The translations under genes were made by a program, and so were the position numbers. Positions 25,234 through 33,996 of a stretch of 64,000 nucleotides of DNA are shown one piece after another (the first letter of the stretch is position 1; each line of letters starts with the position of its first letter). The notes beneath the pieces are model-generated. The model was not told the DNA's origin and ran no database searches. It saw only the letters and a program-made list of their open reading frames with translations. The stretch covers positions 1,116,001 to 1,180,000 of the forward strand of contig NZ_CP006880.1 of NCBI RefSeq assembly GCF_000816845.1, in the 5' to 3' direction. The stretch is from Rhizobium gallicum bv. gallicum R602sp. Its GTDB lineage: Bacteria > Pseudomonadota > Alphaproteobacteria > Rhizobiales > Rhizobiaceae.

Positions 25234-26616
25234 ATGCGAGAATGGTTATCGCTGTTTGGACCAAGGACCAAGGGACGCTTTCTTGTGGCTCTTTTGCTTT
25301 CCAGCGGCCTCACGCTTGCTGACGGCTGGCCCGCGGCCGAACTGGTGGGCATAGGATCCGCTCTTGCCGATGACGATGATGGTGGTGATGATGGTGATGA
25401 CGATGGCGATGATCATGGCGGCGGGAGGTCTGATGCCTCCGATTCAGGCGGCAGGAGCCTTTTTAGGATGTTCGGCAATGCGCCGCGCGCGCCGCGGCGC
25501 GCGCGTTCATCGGTTGCCGATTTGCCGATCCAGGACCCCGACGAGATCGTGGGTTCGGGTTTTACTGCGCTACAGCTCGACCAGCTATCGGCAGCCGGTT
25601 TCGAAATCATCGAGCGGCAAGCGCTCTCCGCTGTCAACACAGAAGTGGTAAAGCTGCGCATTCCGTCCAGTCTTGCACTCAATGCTGCGCGAGAGTTGGC
25701 GGCCACCTTGGCGCCGCAAGCCAGGATCGACTTCAATCACTACTATCGGCCGGAGCAGAGCCCCGACCTGCGCTGCGGCACGGCCGATTGCCTTGCGCGG
25801 ACCGTTATAGGCTGGCCGGCGGAGCAGGAAGGAGAGGGAACTTGCGCAAGCGAAGTTGGCATCGGACTGGTCGATACAGCTGTCAATGCCGATCACGGCG
25901 TTTTCGCCGGCAGCAGCATCGAAACCATCCGGCTCGCCGACGATACGCTGCCGGATTCGGGGCAGCAGCATGGAACGGCTGTTGCGGCCCTTCTGGTCGG
26001 GGCGACGACGAGCCGGACGCCGGGGTTGGTACCAGGCGCGACGTTGATCGCTGTCGACCCATTTTATCGGGCGCGACGTCAGGACGATCGCTCGGAGGCC
26101 TATAATCTCGTACGGGCGTTGGACTTGCTGGCTGAGCGTGAGGTCGAGGTCATCAATCTCAGTCTTGCCGGCCCCGCCAATTTGCTGCTCGAAGAGGCTG
26201 TGCGGAGGGTCAGCGAACGCGGCATCATCATCGTTGCCGCCGTCGGCAATGCCGGCCCTAGGTCCGACCCATCCTATCCTGCGGCCTATGAGGAGGTCGT
26301 TGCTGTTACGGCAATCGACCGGAACAAGAACCCTTACAGACGCGCGGGGCGTGGTCAGCACATCGACTTGGCAGCCCCCGGTGTCGCGGTCTGGACTGCT
26401 GCATCCGTCAGCGGTGGGCGAGCGAAAACCGGTACCTCTTTCGCGGCGCCCTTTGTCACCGCGGCAGCCGCGCGGATGAAAGGCGCAAGTCCTGGTCTTG
26501 CCCCCGAGCGCATTCGCGATGCGCTGACGCGAAGCGCGGAAGATCTCGGCGAACCCGGCAAGGATCCGATCTTCGGGTGGGGGCTTTTGAACGCGCGCAC
26601 ACTCTGTGGGGCGTGA
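25234..26616 (+). CDS. Secreted S8 (subtilisin-like) serine protease
   Basis: A 460-residue subtilase. The N-terminus carries a signal or anchor (FLVALLLSSGLTLADGWPAAE, cleavage near ALA-DD). A very acidic Asp/Gly tract follows (about residues 44-65), then a basic patch. The catalytic triad is visible: Asp in GIGLVDTAVNADHG, His in QQHGTAVAALL and Ser in GTSFAAPFVTAAAARM; the oxyanion Asn is in AAVGNAGPRSDP. GAGGAGG six bases before ATG 25234 sets the start. It is divergent from the ECF sigma gene and carries promoter P3. It could process envelope proteins, the Ser/Asn-repeat protein, or the anti-sigma periplasmic domain; none of these is shown. Confidence 0.9.
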   Translation: MREWLSLFGPRTKGRFLVALLLSSGLTLADGWPAAELVGIGSALADDDDGGDDGDDDGDDHGGGRSDASDSGGRSLFRMFGNAPRAPRRARSSVADLPIQDPDEIVGSGFTALQLDQLSAAGFEIIERQALSAVNTEVVKLRIPSSLALNAARELAATLAPQARIDFNHYYRPEQSPDLRCGTADCLARTVIGWPAEQEGEGTCASEVGIGLVDTAVNADHGVFAGSSIETIRLADDTLPDSGQQHGTAVAALLVGATTSRTPGLVPGATLIAVDPFYRARRQDDRSEAYNLVRALDLLAEREVEVINLSLAGPANLLLEEAVRRVSERGIIIVAAVGNAGPRSDPSYPAAYEEVVAVTAIDRNKNPYRRAGRGQHIDLAAPGVAVWTAASVSGGRAKTGTSFAAPFVTAAAARMKGASPGLAPERIRDALTRSAEDLGEPGKDPIFGWGLLNARTLCGA

Positions 26617-26836
26617 GGGTGCAATTATGAAATTCGGCAAGTAACGGCGGCCCTATTAGGCGGGCGTTGCGCGCGCTTTCGCCGCACGACCAGACTAGCG
26701 ACTCTAAGGATCGCGACGTGTTTAAAGCTCGTGCGGAGGTATTTGGAACGGCACCCGCAGGTTCGCGATGGATGCCTTCCCTTGAACAATGCGTCGAGGA
26801 TCGCTCGGCGGGGGCGTGAGACGACGGCATGCCCCG

Positions 26837-27832
26837 TCACGGCGACAAATGCAGCGCTGCCGTTGCCACCGGCGAGTCCCATAAAGCGATCTCGTCGTCG
26901 GTCAGCAAAGCCAGTGTGACCGACAAGCCCTGCATATCGAGCGAGGTGACATAGGTGCCAACCAGCGCGCGTTCGATGTGAATCAACCGCTCTTCCATGA
27001 AACGGTGAGCGGCGTTGTAGGCAAGGTAGAGTTCGGCCGGCGGCGTGCCGCCAAGGCCGTTGACGAAGAGCAAGGCTTTCGTATCCGGCTGGATGGAGAT
27101 GTCTGCCGAGATTGTTTCGCAAAGATGACGGATGATGGCGTCGGCGGCCAGGAGGCGTTGTCTCGAATGGCCCGGCTCCCCATGGATGCCGACGCCCATT
27201 TCCATTTCGTCCGTGTTCAATGAAAATGTCGTGCGCTGGATCTGTGGTATCGTGACTCCGCTAAGCGCCACCCCCATTGTCCGGATACGTCCGTTCAGGC
27301 GGTCGCCGATCCGCTTCAATTCCTCAAGCGGCAGGCCCCGTTCCGCAGCCGCACCGATGATTTTCTCGACGACCAGTGTGCCTGCAACGGCGCGGCGTCC
27401 TCGGCCTTCGCCGGTTCTGCCCGTCTCGATATCGTCGCTGACGATGACAGTTTCGATCCTGTGCCGGTGGGCGGCCATTTCTATCGCCATCTCGAAGTTC
27501 ATGATGTCGCCGTCATAATTCTTGATGATGAGCAGGCATCCGGCACCTGTGTCCGCCTCCTCTATGGCGCTCACGATCTGGTCGGGCGTCGGCGAGGTAA
27601 AAATATGCCCGACGCAGGCCGCATCCAGCATTCCCTTGCCGACAAATCCGATATGCATAGGCTCGTGACCGGCGCCGCCACCCGAGATGAGTGCGACCTT
27701 ACCTGGTGTGAAGTGTCGACGGCGGACGCATTTTCGCCCTGCGCCGAACACGACGATCTCCCCATGGGCGCGCACGAAGCCTTCCAGGCTTTCGGCGACC
27801 ATGGTTGCCGCAGTGTTCATGAACTTCTTCAT
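26837..27832 (-). CDS. dhaK: Dihydroxyacetone kinase subunit DhaK
   Basis: A 331-residue stand-alone DhaK, the subunit that binds dihydroxyacetone covalently through a histidine. Key motifs are ISGGGAGHEPMHIGFVGKG, LIIKNYDGDIMNFEMA and the substrate-histidine region MGVGIHGEPG. It has no fused DhaL domain, so it would depend on DhaL at 30.6-31.3 kb and the split DhaM for phosphate transfer to make dihydroxyacetone phosphate. It is the last gene of the long minus-strand operon, 59 bases after the helix-turn-helix gene. It is convergent with the subtilase gene; I saw no clear terminator in the 220-base gap. Confidence 0.92.
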   Translation of the reverse strand: MKKFMNTAATMVAESLEGFVRAHGEIVVFGAGRKCVRRRHFTPGKVALISGGGAGHEPMHIGFVGKGMLDAACVGHIFTSPTPDQIVSAIEEADTGAGCLLIIKNYDGDIMNFEMAIEMAAHRHRIETVIVSDDIETGRTGEGRGRRAVAGTLVVEKIIGAAAERGLPLEELKRIGDRLNGRIRTMGVALSGVTIPQIQRTTFSLNTDEMEMGVGIHGEPGHSRQRLLAADAIIRHLCETISADISIQPDTKALLFVNGLGGTPPAELYLAYNAAHRFMEERLIHIERALVGTYVTSLDMQGLSVTLALLTDDEIALWDSPVATAALHLSP

Positions 27833-27891
27833 CGAGCCCTCCCCAAGGCGGCGCTATGTTTGAGGTCCTCAGCCGTTCCGCGAAATGCTGA

Positions 27892-28302
27892 TCAATCCGT
27901 ACCTGCGGAAAGCGCGGCGATCTTCTGCACCAAGTCGGAGATCGCCTCCTCCAGCAGACGGTTCTTCCTGTCGTCGCCGAAATCCGGAACCATGATGGAA
28001 AGTTGCCGCAACTTTTCAGCATTGCCAAGCTCCGGAAGTTTCCCCGGATGCGCTGTTTGATAGGCGTTCAGGAAACGCTCCTGCTCGGCGGCACTGAAGT
28101 GGCAAACCCGAAAAATCGTCGCCAAATGCCGGGCCGGCAGAGGTGTTGCATAGGTCGGGCTCGTGACCTGCGTAACGAAGCTTCGGTGTTTTCCGAGCTC
28201 CGTGGCAAGTCGCTGGCGGGTGCCGGAGGGGCGATTGTCGATGATCTGCGCCAGGATGGACTTGTAGGCGATAATGGCGTCTTCGGTGTCGTCGCGCGCC
28301 AT
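27892..28302 (-). CDS. Small helix-turn-helix protein in the dha operon
   Basis: A 136-residue protein. Residues ~25-75 resemble a lambda-repressor-like helix-turn-helix: GTRQRLATELGKHRSFVTQVTS followed by a Pro-rich turn and HLATIFRVCHFSAAEQERFL. The C-terminal third is predicted helical (DRKNRLLEEAISDLVQKIA). It starts at ATG 28302, one base after the EI stop (TAA-A-ATG), with GGAGAG just upstream; a longer frame is rejected. I do not know a named family. Being the only DNA-binding-type protein in the operon, it is a candidate regulator of it, but it could equally have another role. Confidence 0.65.
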   Translation of the reverse strand: MARDDTEDAIIAYKSILAQIIDNRPSGTRQRLATELGKHRSFVTQVTSPTYATPLPARHLATIFRVCHFSAAEQERFLNAYQTAHPGKLPELGNAEKLRQLSIMVPDFGDDRKNRLLEEAISDLVQKIAALSAGTD

Positions 28303-28303
28303 T

Positions 28304-29911
28304 TTACTCTCCGGCTGCCTTTGTTCCATCGGCTCTCAATCCGACGATCGCGGATCTTATCGCGGGAAGCTGTACGGGCGCCACGGAAAAGTGCCGCAGG
28401 CCGATCGCAAGCAATCCCGCAAGCCATTGCGGATCGCCCGCGATGTCTCCGCAGATGCTAACAGGTTTGCCGCCCTTTGCCGCAAGGCGCATCGCTCCTT
28501 CAAGGAAACGAAACAGCGCGGGTATGGTCGCGCGATGAACGACCGTCGAGTTGGCGCCGTCGCGAGACGAAGCAGCGAGATGCTGTGTGAGGTCATTGGT
28601 TCCGAACGAAAAGAAATCTGCGGTTTCAAAGGTGTCCAGCATCACTGCAGCGGCCGGCACTTCCACCATCATGCCGATCGCAGGGATGGGGTGAGGTATG
28701 CCGCGTGTGGCGAGCCGCACGGCTTCCTCATGAAATATGCTCCGCATCTCGTTGATCTCTGACGGAAAGGTCACCATTGGCAGCATCACGCGAAGATCGC
28801 CGTGGACTGCGGCACGCAGCAGGGCGCGTGCCTGCACGCGAGCAATTTCTGGGTGTGCGAGCAGGAGCCTGATGCCCCGAAGATCCGTTGTCGGTCCGGC
28901 AGGCGGTACACCGAGCCCGGCAAGCGGCTTGTCGCCGCCGATATCCAGCATGCGGACAATCACCGGCTTGCCAGCCGCCCATTTCAGGAGGCGACGATAG
29001 ATGACAATCTGCTTCTCTTCGCTCGCCGCATCCGCGACCGACGAGACTGCAAATTCCGATCGCATCAATCCAATGCCTGCCGTCGTCACCGGCTCAACTG
29101 AGTCCAGTTCGGCCGGGTCGTTAACATTGATCGACAGCAGGATTCGCGTTCCATCGGCCGTGCGTACCTCACCGTTGTCACAAGGACTGGCATGCGTGAA
29201 CGTGGAAATCGATTGCGGGGAAGCCGATTCAACGCGTGCACCGTCGGCATGGACGGCGACTGCACCGCTGTCCGCATCGACCCGAATATAATCGCCTTCC
29301 GAAACGGCGAAACGCCCAGCGTTGACGACCATAGGGATCGATTTCGCCCGTGCGAGCAGCGCGACGTGGCCGATGGCACTGCCATTGAAGAGCGCGATGC
29401 CTCCGCCCCCCGACCAATCATGTGCCAGGAAGCGGCTCGGCTCCATATCCCTGCCAACGAAGATCGAGCCGGCCGGAAAGTCCGCGATGGGCGTTCCGGT
29501 CAATGCGCATAGCACACGGTTCTTGATGTCCAGGATATCGACGGCGCGCGCCCGTACCTGCTCTTCGTCTGCCGTTTCCAATTCGCCGATGTAGTCGTCA
29601 AGCGTACCTGCCCATGCGAAGACGATATTTTCTCCGGCATTCATACGCGCTTCAGCCGTCTCCGCTATCGTCGGGTCGCGAAGAACCTCGATCTGGAAAT
29701 CGATGATGTCCCGGCTTTCGGCGTCCGACCTCCCGGCAAGGGCTTCAAGTTCGTCGACCGATGTTTCGATGGCGTCCATGAGCGCCTGATATCCTGAAGC
29801 GGACTGCGGTCGAGACGAGAGGGCGGCATCAGGCAGTTCCCCAAGGTGCACCGGTCCGTAGGCGACGCCGGAAGAAGCGCTCGTTGCTTTCAGGCTATCC
29901 CGTTCGGCCAT
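28304..29911 (-). CDS. PTS enzyme I type phosphotransferase of the split DhaM
   Basis: A 535-residue phosphoenolpyruvate-protein phosphotransferase, shorter than typical EI (~575). The phospho-histidine region is GSAIGHVALLARAKSIPMVV; PEP-site motifs are GIGLMRSEFAV, MLPMVTFPSEI, FFSFGTNDLTQHLAASSRD and the catalytic Cys in SICGDIAGDP. All key residues are kept, so it should be an active PEP donor, unlike the N-terminally shortened EI-like part fused in Escherichia coli DhaM. It overlaps the HPr gene by 17 bases. It probably phosphorylates the adjacent HPr, which passes phosphate to the EIIA-type DhaM and on to DhaL. Confidence 0.88.
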   Translation of the reverse strand: MAERDSLKATSASSGVAYGPVHLGELPDAALSSRPQSASGYQALMDAIETSVDELEALAGRSDAESRDIIDFQIEVLRDPTIAETAEARMNAGENIVFAWAGTLDDYIGELETADEEQVRARAVDILDIKNRVLCALTGTPIADFPAGSIFVGRDMEPSRFLAHDWSGGGGIALFNGSAIGHVALLARAKSIPMVVNAGRFAVSEGDYIRVDADSGAVAVHADGARVESASPQSISTFTHASPCDNGEVRTADGTRILLSINVNDPAELDSVEPVTTAGIGLMRSEFAVSSVADAASEEKQIVIYRRLLKWAAGKPVIVRMLDIGGDKPLAGLGVPPAGPTTDLRGIRLLLAHPEIARVQARALLRAAVHGDLRVMLPMVTFPSEINEMRSIFHEEAVRLATRGIPHPIPAIGMMVEVPAAAVMLDTFETADFFSFGTNDLTQHLAASSRDGANSTVVHRATIPALFRFLEGAMRLAAKGGKPVSICGDIAGDPQWLAGLLAIGLRHFSVAPVQLPAIRSAIVGLRADGTKAAGE

Positions 29912-30239
29912 GGTTCTTGTCCTCGTCGAAATTGCGTTCGACGAGTTCCTTCAATGCCTTGATTGCCTCTTCCGCCAGAATGCCGTCAGCTCTTATGCGT
30001 AGAACCGATCCCTTGCGGATTCTGGCACTCATGATCTTGATAATGCTCTTGCCGTTCAGCCAGACATCGCTGCCGTTCACGGCGACTTCGATCGAACATG
30101 GGAACGACTTTGCTAGCCGGGTGAATGTCACGGCCGGGCGCGCGTGCAGTCCAACGACATGCTTGACCTCCACCTCCGTCTGGCAGCTGACATGCAATCG
30201 CGTGGCCTCCGTGGTCTCTATTCGCAATTCACTGCTCAT
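29895..30239 (-). CDS. HPr family phosphocarrier of the split DhaM
   Basis: A 114-residue HPr-like protein, longer than the usual ~85-90 residues because of about 25 extra N-terminal residues. The phospho-histidine site is VVGLHARPAVTF and the Ser-46 region is LNGKSIIKIMSA, so a regulatory-type serine is also present. Its ATG is fused to the DhaM stop (TGATG), showing translational coupling, and its 3' end overlaps the EI gene. It probably links EI to the EIIA-type DhaM rather than serving general sugar uptake. Confidence 0.88.
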   Translation of the reverse strand: MSSELRIETTEATRLHVSCQTEVEVKHVVGLHARPAVTFTRLAKSFPCSIEVAVNGSDVWLNGKSIIKIMSARIRKGSVLRIRADGILAEEAIKALKELVERNFDEDKNHGRTG

Positions 30240-30640
30240 CAGGGTGAGAGCTCCTCGGCCGTGGCGACGACTTTTGCAAGCGACGCACCGCCGGAGGCCT
30301 CTGCCGCCGCGATGACGGCGCCTTCTACCAAAGGGGCGTTGCAGATCGCAACGAGCGCCGACCGCGGCGCGCCGAGCATTTCGATCGCCATCTCGCTGTT
30401 CGTTTCCGCCCCGCCGAGATCGACGAAGACGGCGACGCCTGCATCCGACCAGGCCGCCTCGATTGCCCGCAGGATGCCGCCAGCATCGGTGCCGAGCTCG
30501 CCGCGAACATTGCCTCCGGACCAGGCGAGCGGCACGCAATCACCCACCATCTGCCGCACCATGTCGGCAATACCTCGCGCGACCAGCGGCGAGTGGGAGA
30601 CGATTACGATTCCGACGTTTGCGGCATTTCCAGTCGTCAT
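30239..30640 (-). CDS. dhaM: DhaM EIIA-type phosphotransferase subunit
   Basis: A 133-residue protein of the EIIA-mannose fold. The acceptor histidine is in VGIVIVSHSPLVARGIADMV near the N-terminus, and AVFVDLGGAETNSEMAIEML corresponds to the second conserved block. In Escherichia coli DhaM this domain is fused to HPr and EI-like domains; here they are separate neighbouring genes. It would re-phosphorylate the ADP tightly bound to DhaL. It starts inside the DhaL stop (ATGA at 30637-30640) and ends in TGATG with the HPr gene. Confidence 0.9.
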   Translation of the reverse strand: MTTGNAANVGIVIVSHSPLVARGIADMVRQMVGDCVPLAWSGGNVRGELGTDAGGILRAIEAAWSDAGVAVFVDLGGAETNSEMAIEMLGAPRSALVAICNAPLVEGAVIAAAEASGGASLAKVVATAEELSP

Positions 30641-31251
30641 CCCCGATGGTTCTCCCCGAAATAATGGCAGATGGCCGTGGTCAAAAGCGCGCAGCTTGAC
30701 GCACCCGGGTCGACATGACCGATCGAACGATCGCCGAGATAAGACGCGCGGCCGCGCATGGCCTTCATGGCGGCGGTCAGATTGGCGGAGAGCTCGGCGC
30801 GCCGCGCGACATCGATCAGCGTCGAAGATTGGGCAAGCGCATCCTGTACCGGATAGAGCACGTCGAGCAGCGTCTTGTCGCCTGCATGCGAACGTCCGCG
30901 CCTTGCAACCGCATCGATCGCCTTTTTCAGCACGATCGGAAACTCTTCAGTCCCGTCCCGTGCGCGCAGCTCCCGGCCGATTTCCATCAGCAGTGTCCCG
31001 TAAAGAGGACCCGCAGCGCCGCCGACATTCATCACCAAAGTCATTCCTATCTTCTCCACGGCATCCGGCAAGGGGAGGTTGGAAAGGGCAGCCCCTTGCG
31101 CGCTCACCGCCTCGCATCCGCGCCGCATGTTGCTGCCGTGGTCTCCATCGCCGATCGCGCAATCAAGCGCGCAAAGATGATCTGTGTTCGCCGTGATGAC
31201 CGCCCGGCAAGCTTCGATCAGTCCCAAAACAAGCACTGGTTCTGCCTGCAC
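30637..31251 (-). CDS. dhaL: Dihydroxyacetone kinase subunit DhaL
   Basis: A 204-residue nucleotide-binding DhaL subunit. The Mg-ADP site is AIGDGDHGSNMRRG and the glycine loop is VMNVGGAAGPLYGTLLME; RGRASYLGDRSIGHVDPGA is the conserved C-terminal block. The start is GTG at 31251: GGGAGGAT lies seven bases upstream, and the frame open to 31392 is the overlap with the fused kinase gene. It lies 28 bases after that gene and is coupled to dhaM by ATGA. With the separate DhaK, DhaM, HPr and EI it makes a complete PEP-driven dihydroxyacetone kinase. Confidence 0.9.
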   Translation of the reverse strand: MQAEPVLVLGLIEACRAVITANTDHLCALDCAIGDGDHGSNMRRGCEAVSAQGAALSNLPLPDAVEKIGMTLVMNVGGAAGPLYGTLLMEIGRELRARDGTEEFPIVLKKAIDAVARRGRSHAGDKTLLDVLYPVQDALAQSSTLIDVARRAELSANLTAAMKAMRGRASYLGDRSIGHVDPGASSCALLTTAICHYFGENHRG

Positions 31252-31279
31252 CTCATATCCTCCCAACGGCGGCGCGTTT

Positions 31280-32935
31280 TTACGCCATGCTTGTCGCTGC
31301 AATGGCTGCCGCGACCTCGAATGCGCCCGCGACCGCCACCGCACCAGGATCGGGCACTCCTTCCAGATCCTTCTCTCCGACATACGAGGCACGTCCGGCC
31401 TTTGCCTTCTTCATTGCCTTCGTCGACTCTGCACCTGCCACAGCCGCCTTCGCCGCCGCCGCGACGCTGCCGGAGGTGAGGGCTGCGAGCGCCGGGGCCA
31501 GCGCATCGACCATCGTGCGGTCACCGATCCCGGCTCCACCATAAAACGTCATCCGATCGAGCCCGGCAAGAAGAGCCGCGGCGATATCGGATTTTTCCGC
31601 CATGGCCTTGGCTGCGGCGGTAAAGAAGATCGACAGCAGAACGCCGCTCGAGCCCCCCATGCTGATACTCAGAATGTCGCCGACCGAAGCCAGGGTGGCG
31701 GCGGGCTCCTTGAGCGGCAAAGTGTCGATGCGGGCAAGCACGCTGCGAGCGCCGGTTGCCACCGTGGAGCCAGTGTCTCCGTCGCCGACGCGGCCGTCCA
31801 AACGGTTGAGCTCGCTTTCGAGCGAGACCAGGTGCTCGCAGAGTGCTGTTATCAGGCGACGGCTCTGGCCGTGGTCGCTGGCCGCGGCTGTTCCACTCGG
31901 ATTGGCGCCTGTTTGGGGAGCCGCAATGGCCTTGATCCCATGATGTTCGACTGCAGGTACCCAGGCATGGGGTTCGACCGGCGCCATCAAAGCCGCCTCG
32001 CGGGCGCCATCCAACCGGATCAGGGAAAGCGAGAAACCGTTCATGTTGAGCGCCGTCATCATTGGCGCCGGCCCGATAATCAATTTGATGCGGCGCCCAA
32101 GGGAGCAAGACAGGACGGTATTGGCGATCACGCCCATTTCGAGGGGCGGAACGGCGCCAAGATTGTTGATGAGCAGGGCATGGCTTCGCGAGTCGTCCAC
32201 CTTTGCGGCAAGCCGCTCAGTCATAGTGGCAACGATATCGGCGACCGATTGGAGCGCGATACGTTCGGCGCCTGGTTCCCCATGGATACCAAGGCCAAGT
32301 TCGCCTTCGTTCGCGCCAAGGCGATCTTCGTGCGACTGGCCGGGTACGCTGCAGGTCGATAGCGACATCCCGAGCGAAACGATATCGGTTGCTGTGGATG
32401 TAGCGTGTGCGGCGACCGTCTTCAGATCCGTTCCGATCTCGGCATAATATCCGGCAATCTTGTGAACGAACAGGGTGCCGGCGACGCCGCGCGGTTGGTT
32501 GATATGCGGGATCGCGATGTCGTCCGCAACAATGACCATCTCGACGTCGAAACCTTCGGCGCGGGCCTTCTCGGCCGCGAGGCCGAAATTCAAGCGGTCG
32601 CCGGTGTAATTCTTGACGATCAACAGGGCTCCCTTGGGTCCGGTAACGGCGCGGATCGCCGTCAGAACCGCGTCGACGCTTGGCGAAGCAAAGATCTCGC
32701 CGGATACCGCTGCCGTCAGCATGCCCTTGCCGACGAACCCGGCGTGCGAAGGCTCATGTCCCGCACCGCCGCCTGAAATGATTGCCACTTTTGAATGGTC
32801 CCAGTCCGCGCGCAATATCACCTTGATTTCGGGGAATGTGTCCAGACGGGCAAGGCGGCCCGGGCCGCTTGTGAGCAGTAGGCCGTCCAGAGCTTCTGTG
32901 ACGATGTCTTTCCGGCGATTGAAGAAATGTTTCAT
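31280..32935 (-). CDS. Fused DhaK-DhaL dihydroxyacetone kinase (single-chain, ATP type)
   Basis: A 551-residue protein with an N-terminal DhaK domain (~1-330: IISGGGAGHEPSHAGFVGKG, IVKNYTGDRLNFGLAA, LGLGIHGEPGAE with the substrate histidine) and a C-terminal DhaL domain (~350-550: GRVGDGDTGSTVATG, ISMGGSSGVLLS, GRASYVGEKDLEGVPDPGA). This is the arrangement of ATP-dependent dihydroxyacetone kinases of Citrobacter and eukaryotes. The start is ATG at 32935 by domain fit, although the ribosome site is weak; ATG at 32962 is the alternative. It lies between the ABC transporter and the PTS-type dha genes, giving two dihydroxyacetone kinases in one transcript. Confidence 0.9.
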   Translation of the reverse strand: MKHFFNRRKDIVTEALDGLLLTSGPGRLARLDTFPEIKVILRADWDHSKVAIISGGGAGHEPSHAGFVGKGMLTAAVSGEIFASPSVDAVLTAIRAVTGPKGALLIVKNYTGDRLNFGLAAEKARAEGFDVEMVIVADDIAIPHINQPRGVAGTLFVHKIAGYYAEIGTDLKTVAAHATSTATDIVSLGMSLSTCSVPGQSHEDRLGANEGELGLGIHGEPGAERIALQSVADIVATMTERLAAKVDDSRSHALLINNLGAVPPLEMGVIANTVLSCSLGRRIKLIIGPAPMMTALNMNGFSLSLIRLDGAREAALMAPVEPHAWVPAVEHHGIKAIAAPQTGANPSGTAAASDHGQSRRLITALCEHLVSLESELNRLDGRVGDGDTGSTVATGARSVLARIDTLPLKEPAATLASVGDILSISMGGSSGVLLSIFFTAAAKAMAEKSDIAAALLAGLDRMTFYGGAGIGDRTMVDALAPALAALTSGSVAAAAKAAVAGAESTKAMKKAKAGRASYVGEKDLEGVPDPGAVAVAGAFEVAAAIAATSMA

Positions 32936-32988
32936 TGATTGAGACCCGTCTGTTTTTTGCATGCCTGTTTTGGTTCAGTTTCTTCGGT

Positions 32989-33996
32989 TCAAGCGAGCCG
33001 CTGTCCGCTTGCGTCGAAATAGAGCGGGTCGCGGAGCGTAAGATTGATCCTGTCGCCCGGTTTGATTGAGAGATATGGATCCGCAAGCGTGACGAGCTTG
33101 TGATCACGAACACGGATATGCAGGTGGTTCTGGTCGCCCAGGTGCTCGATCCAGTCGACCTCCGCATTTGCATCCTTGCCGACGACGATGTCGAGATGCT
33201 CAGTGCGTGCGCCGATTGTTTTCGTACCCTTGGGAGGACTTCCGCCAGGAAGTAGATCGGCGGGCAGCAGGTTGATATGCGGTTGTCCGAGACGGGCAGC
33301 GACATGAAGGTTGGCGGGATTGCCGTAGATTTCCCGAGGCGTGCCCACCTGCAGTAGCCTGCCTTCCGCGACAATGCCGATGCGATCCGCCATCGTCATG
33401 GCCTCCACCTGATCGTGGGTCACATAGAGCAGGGTCGAGCCCAGTTCCTTCTGGATGCGCTTGAGTTCCAGCCGAAGTTCCGCCCGAAGCTTGGCGTCGA
33501 GAGACGAAAGCGGTTCGTCCATGAGGTAGATCGCGGGTTCGCGCACCAGCGCTCGGCCGATTGCGACGCGCTGCATCTCTCCGCCGGAGAGACGGGTCGA
33601 GCGGTTATCCAACTTATGATCGATCCTCACCATCTGCGCAATCTCGCGGACGCGCCGATCGATCTCGTCGTTGCTCAACATTCGAACCGGCGCCCTAAGA
33701 GGAAATGCAAGGTTTTCGTAAACCGTCATGTGCGGATAAAGCGAATATTGCTGGAACACGAAAGCCACGTCGCGCTCGGCCGGGGATTGGCCAGCGACGT
33801 TGCGCCCGCCGATCTCGATACGGCCGCCGTCGGGCCGTTCTAGGCCGGCGATCAGGCGAAGCGTCGTCGTCTTGCCGGCCCCAGTCGGCCCCAGCAGCAC
33901 GACGAATTCGCCATCGCGGATCGCAAGATCGAGGTTGCTGAGCGCCTGCGTGTCGCCGAAACGCATGTTGAGGTCTTTGAGAACGACATCAGCCAT
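32989..33996 (-). CDS. ABC transporter ATP-binding protein (glycerol/polyol type)
   Basis: A 335-residue ATPase of the MalK/UgpC group. Walker A is LLGPTGAGKTTTLRLIAG, the Q loop is VFQQYSLYPHM, the signature is RLSGGEMQRVAIGRALV and Walker B is IYLMDEPLSSLD; the C-terminal third is a TOBE-type regulatory domain. GGAGGT five bases before ATG 33996 sets the start, which overlaps the preceding ATPase gene by eight bases. Two ATPase genes plus a tiny membrane gene match the glycerol transporter GlpSTPQUV described in Rhizobium leguminosarum, where GlpS and GlpT are the ATPases. Confidence 0.88.
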   Translation of the reverse strand: MADVVLKDLNMRFGDTQALSNLDLAIRDGEFVVLLGPTGAGKTTTLRLIAGLERPDGGRIEIGGRNVAGQSPAERDVAFVFQQYSLYPHMTVYENLAFPLRAPVRMLSNDEIDRRVREIAQMVRIDHKLDNRSTRLSGGEMQRVAIGRALVREPAIYLMDEPLSSLDAKLRAELRLELKRIQKELGSTLLYVTHDQVEAMTMADRIGIVAEGRLLQVGTPREIYGNPANLHVAARLGQPHINLLPADLLPGGSPPKGTKTIGARTEHLDIVVGKDANAEVDWIEHLGDQNHLHIRVRDHKLVTLADPYLSIKPGDRINLTLRDPLYFDASGQRLA

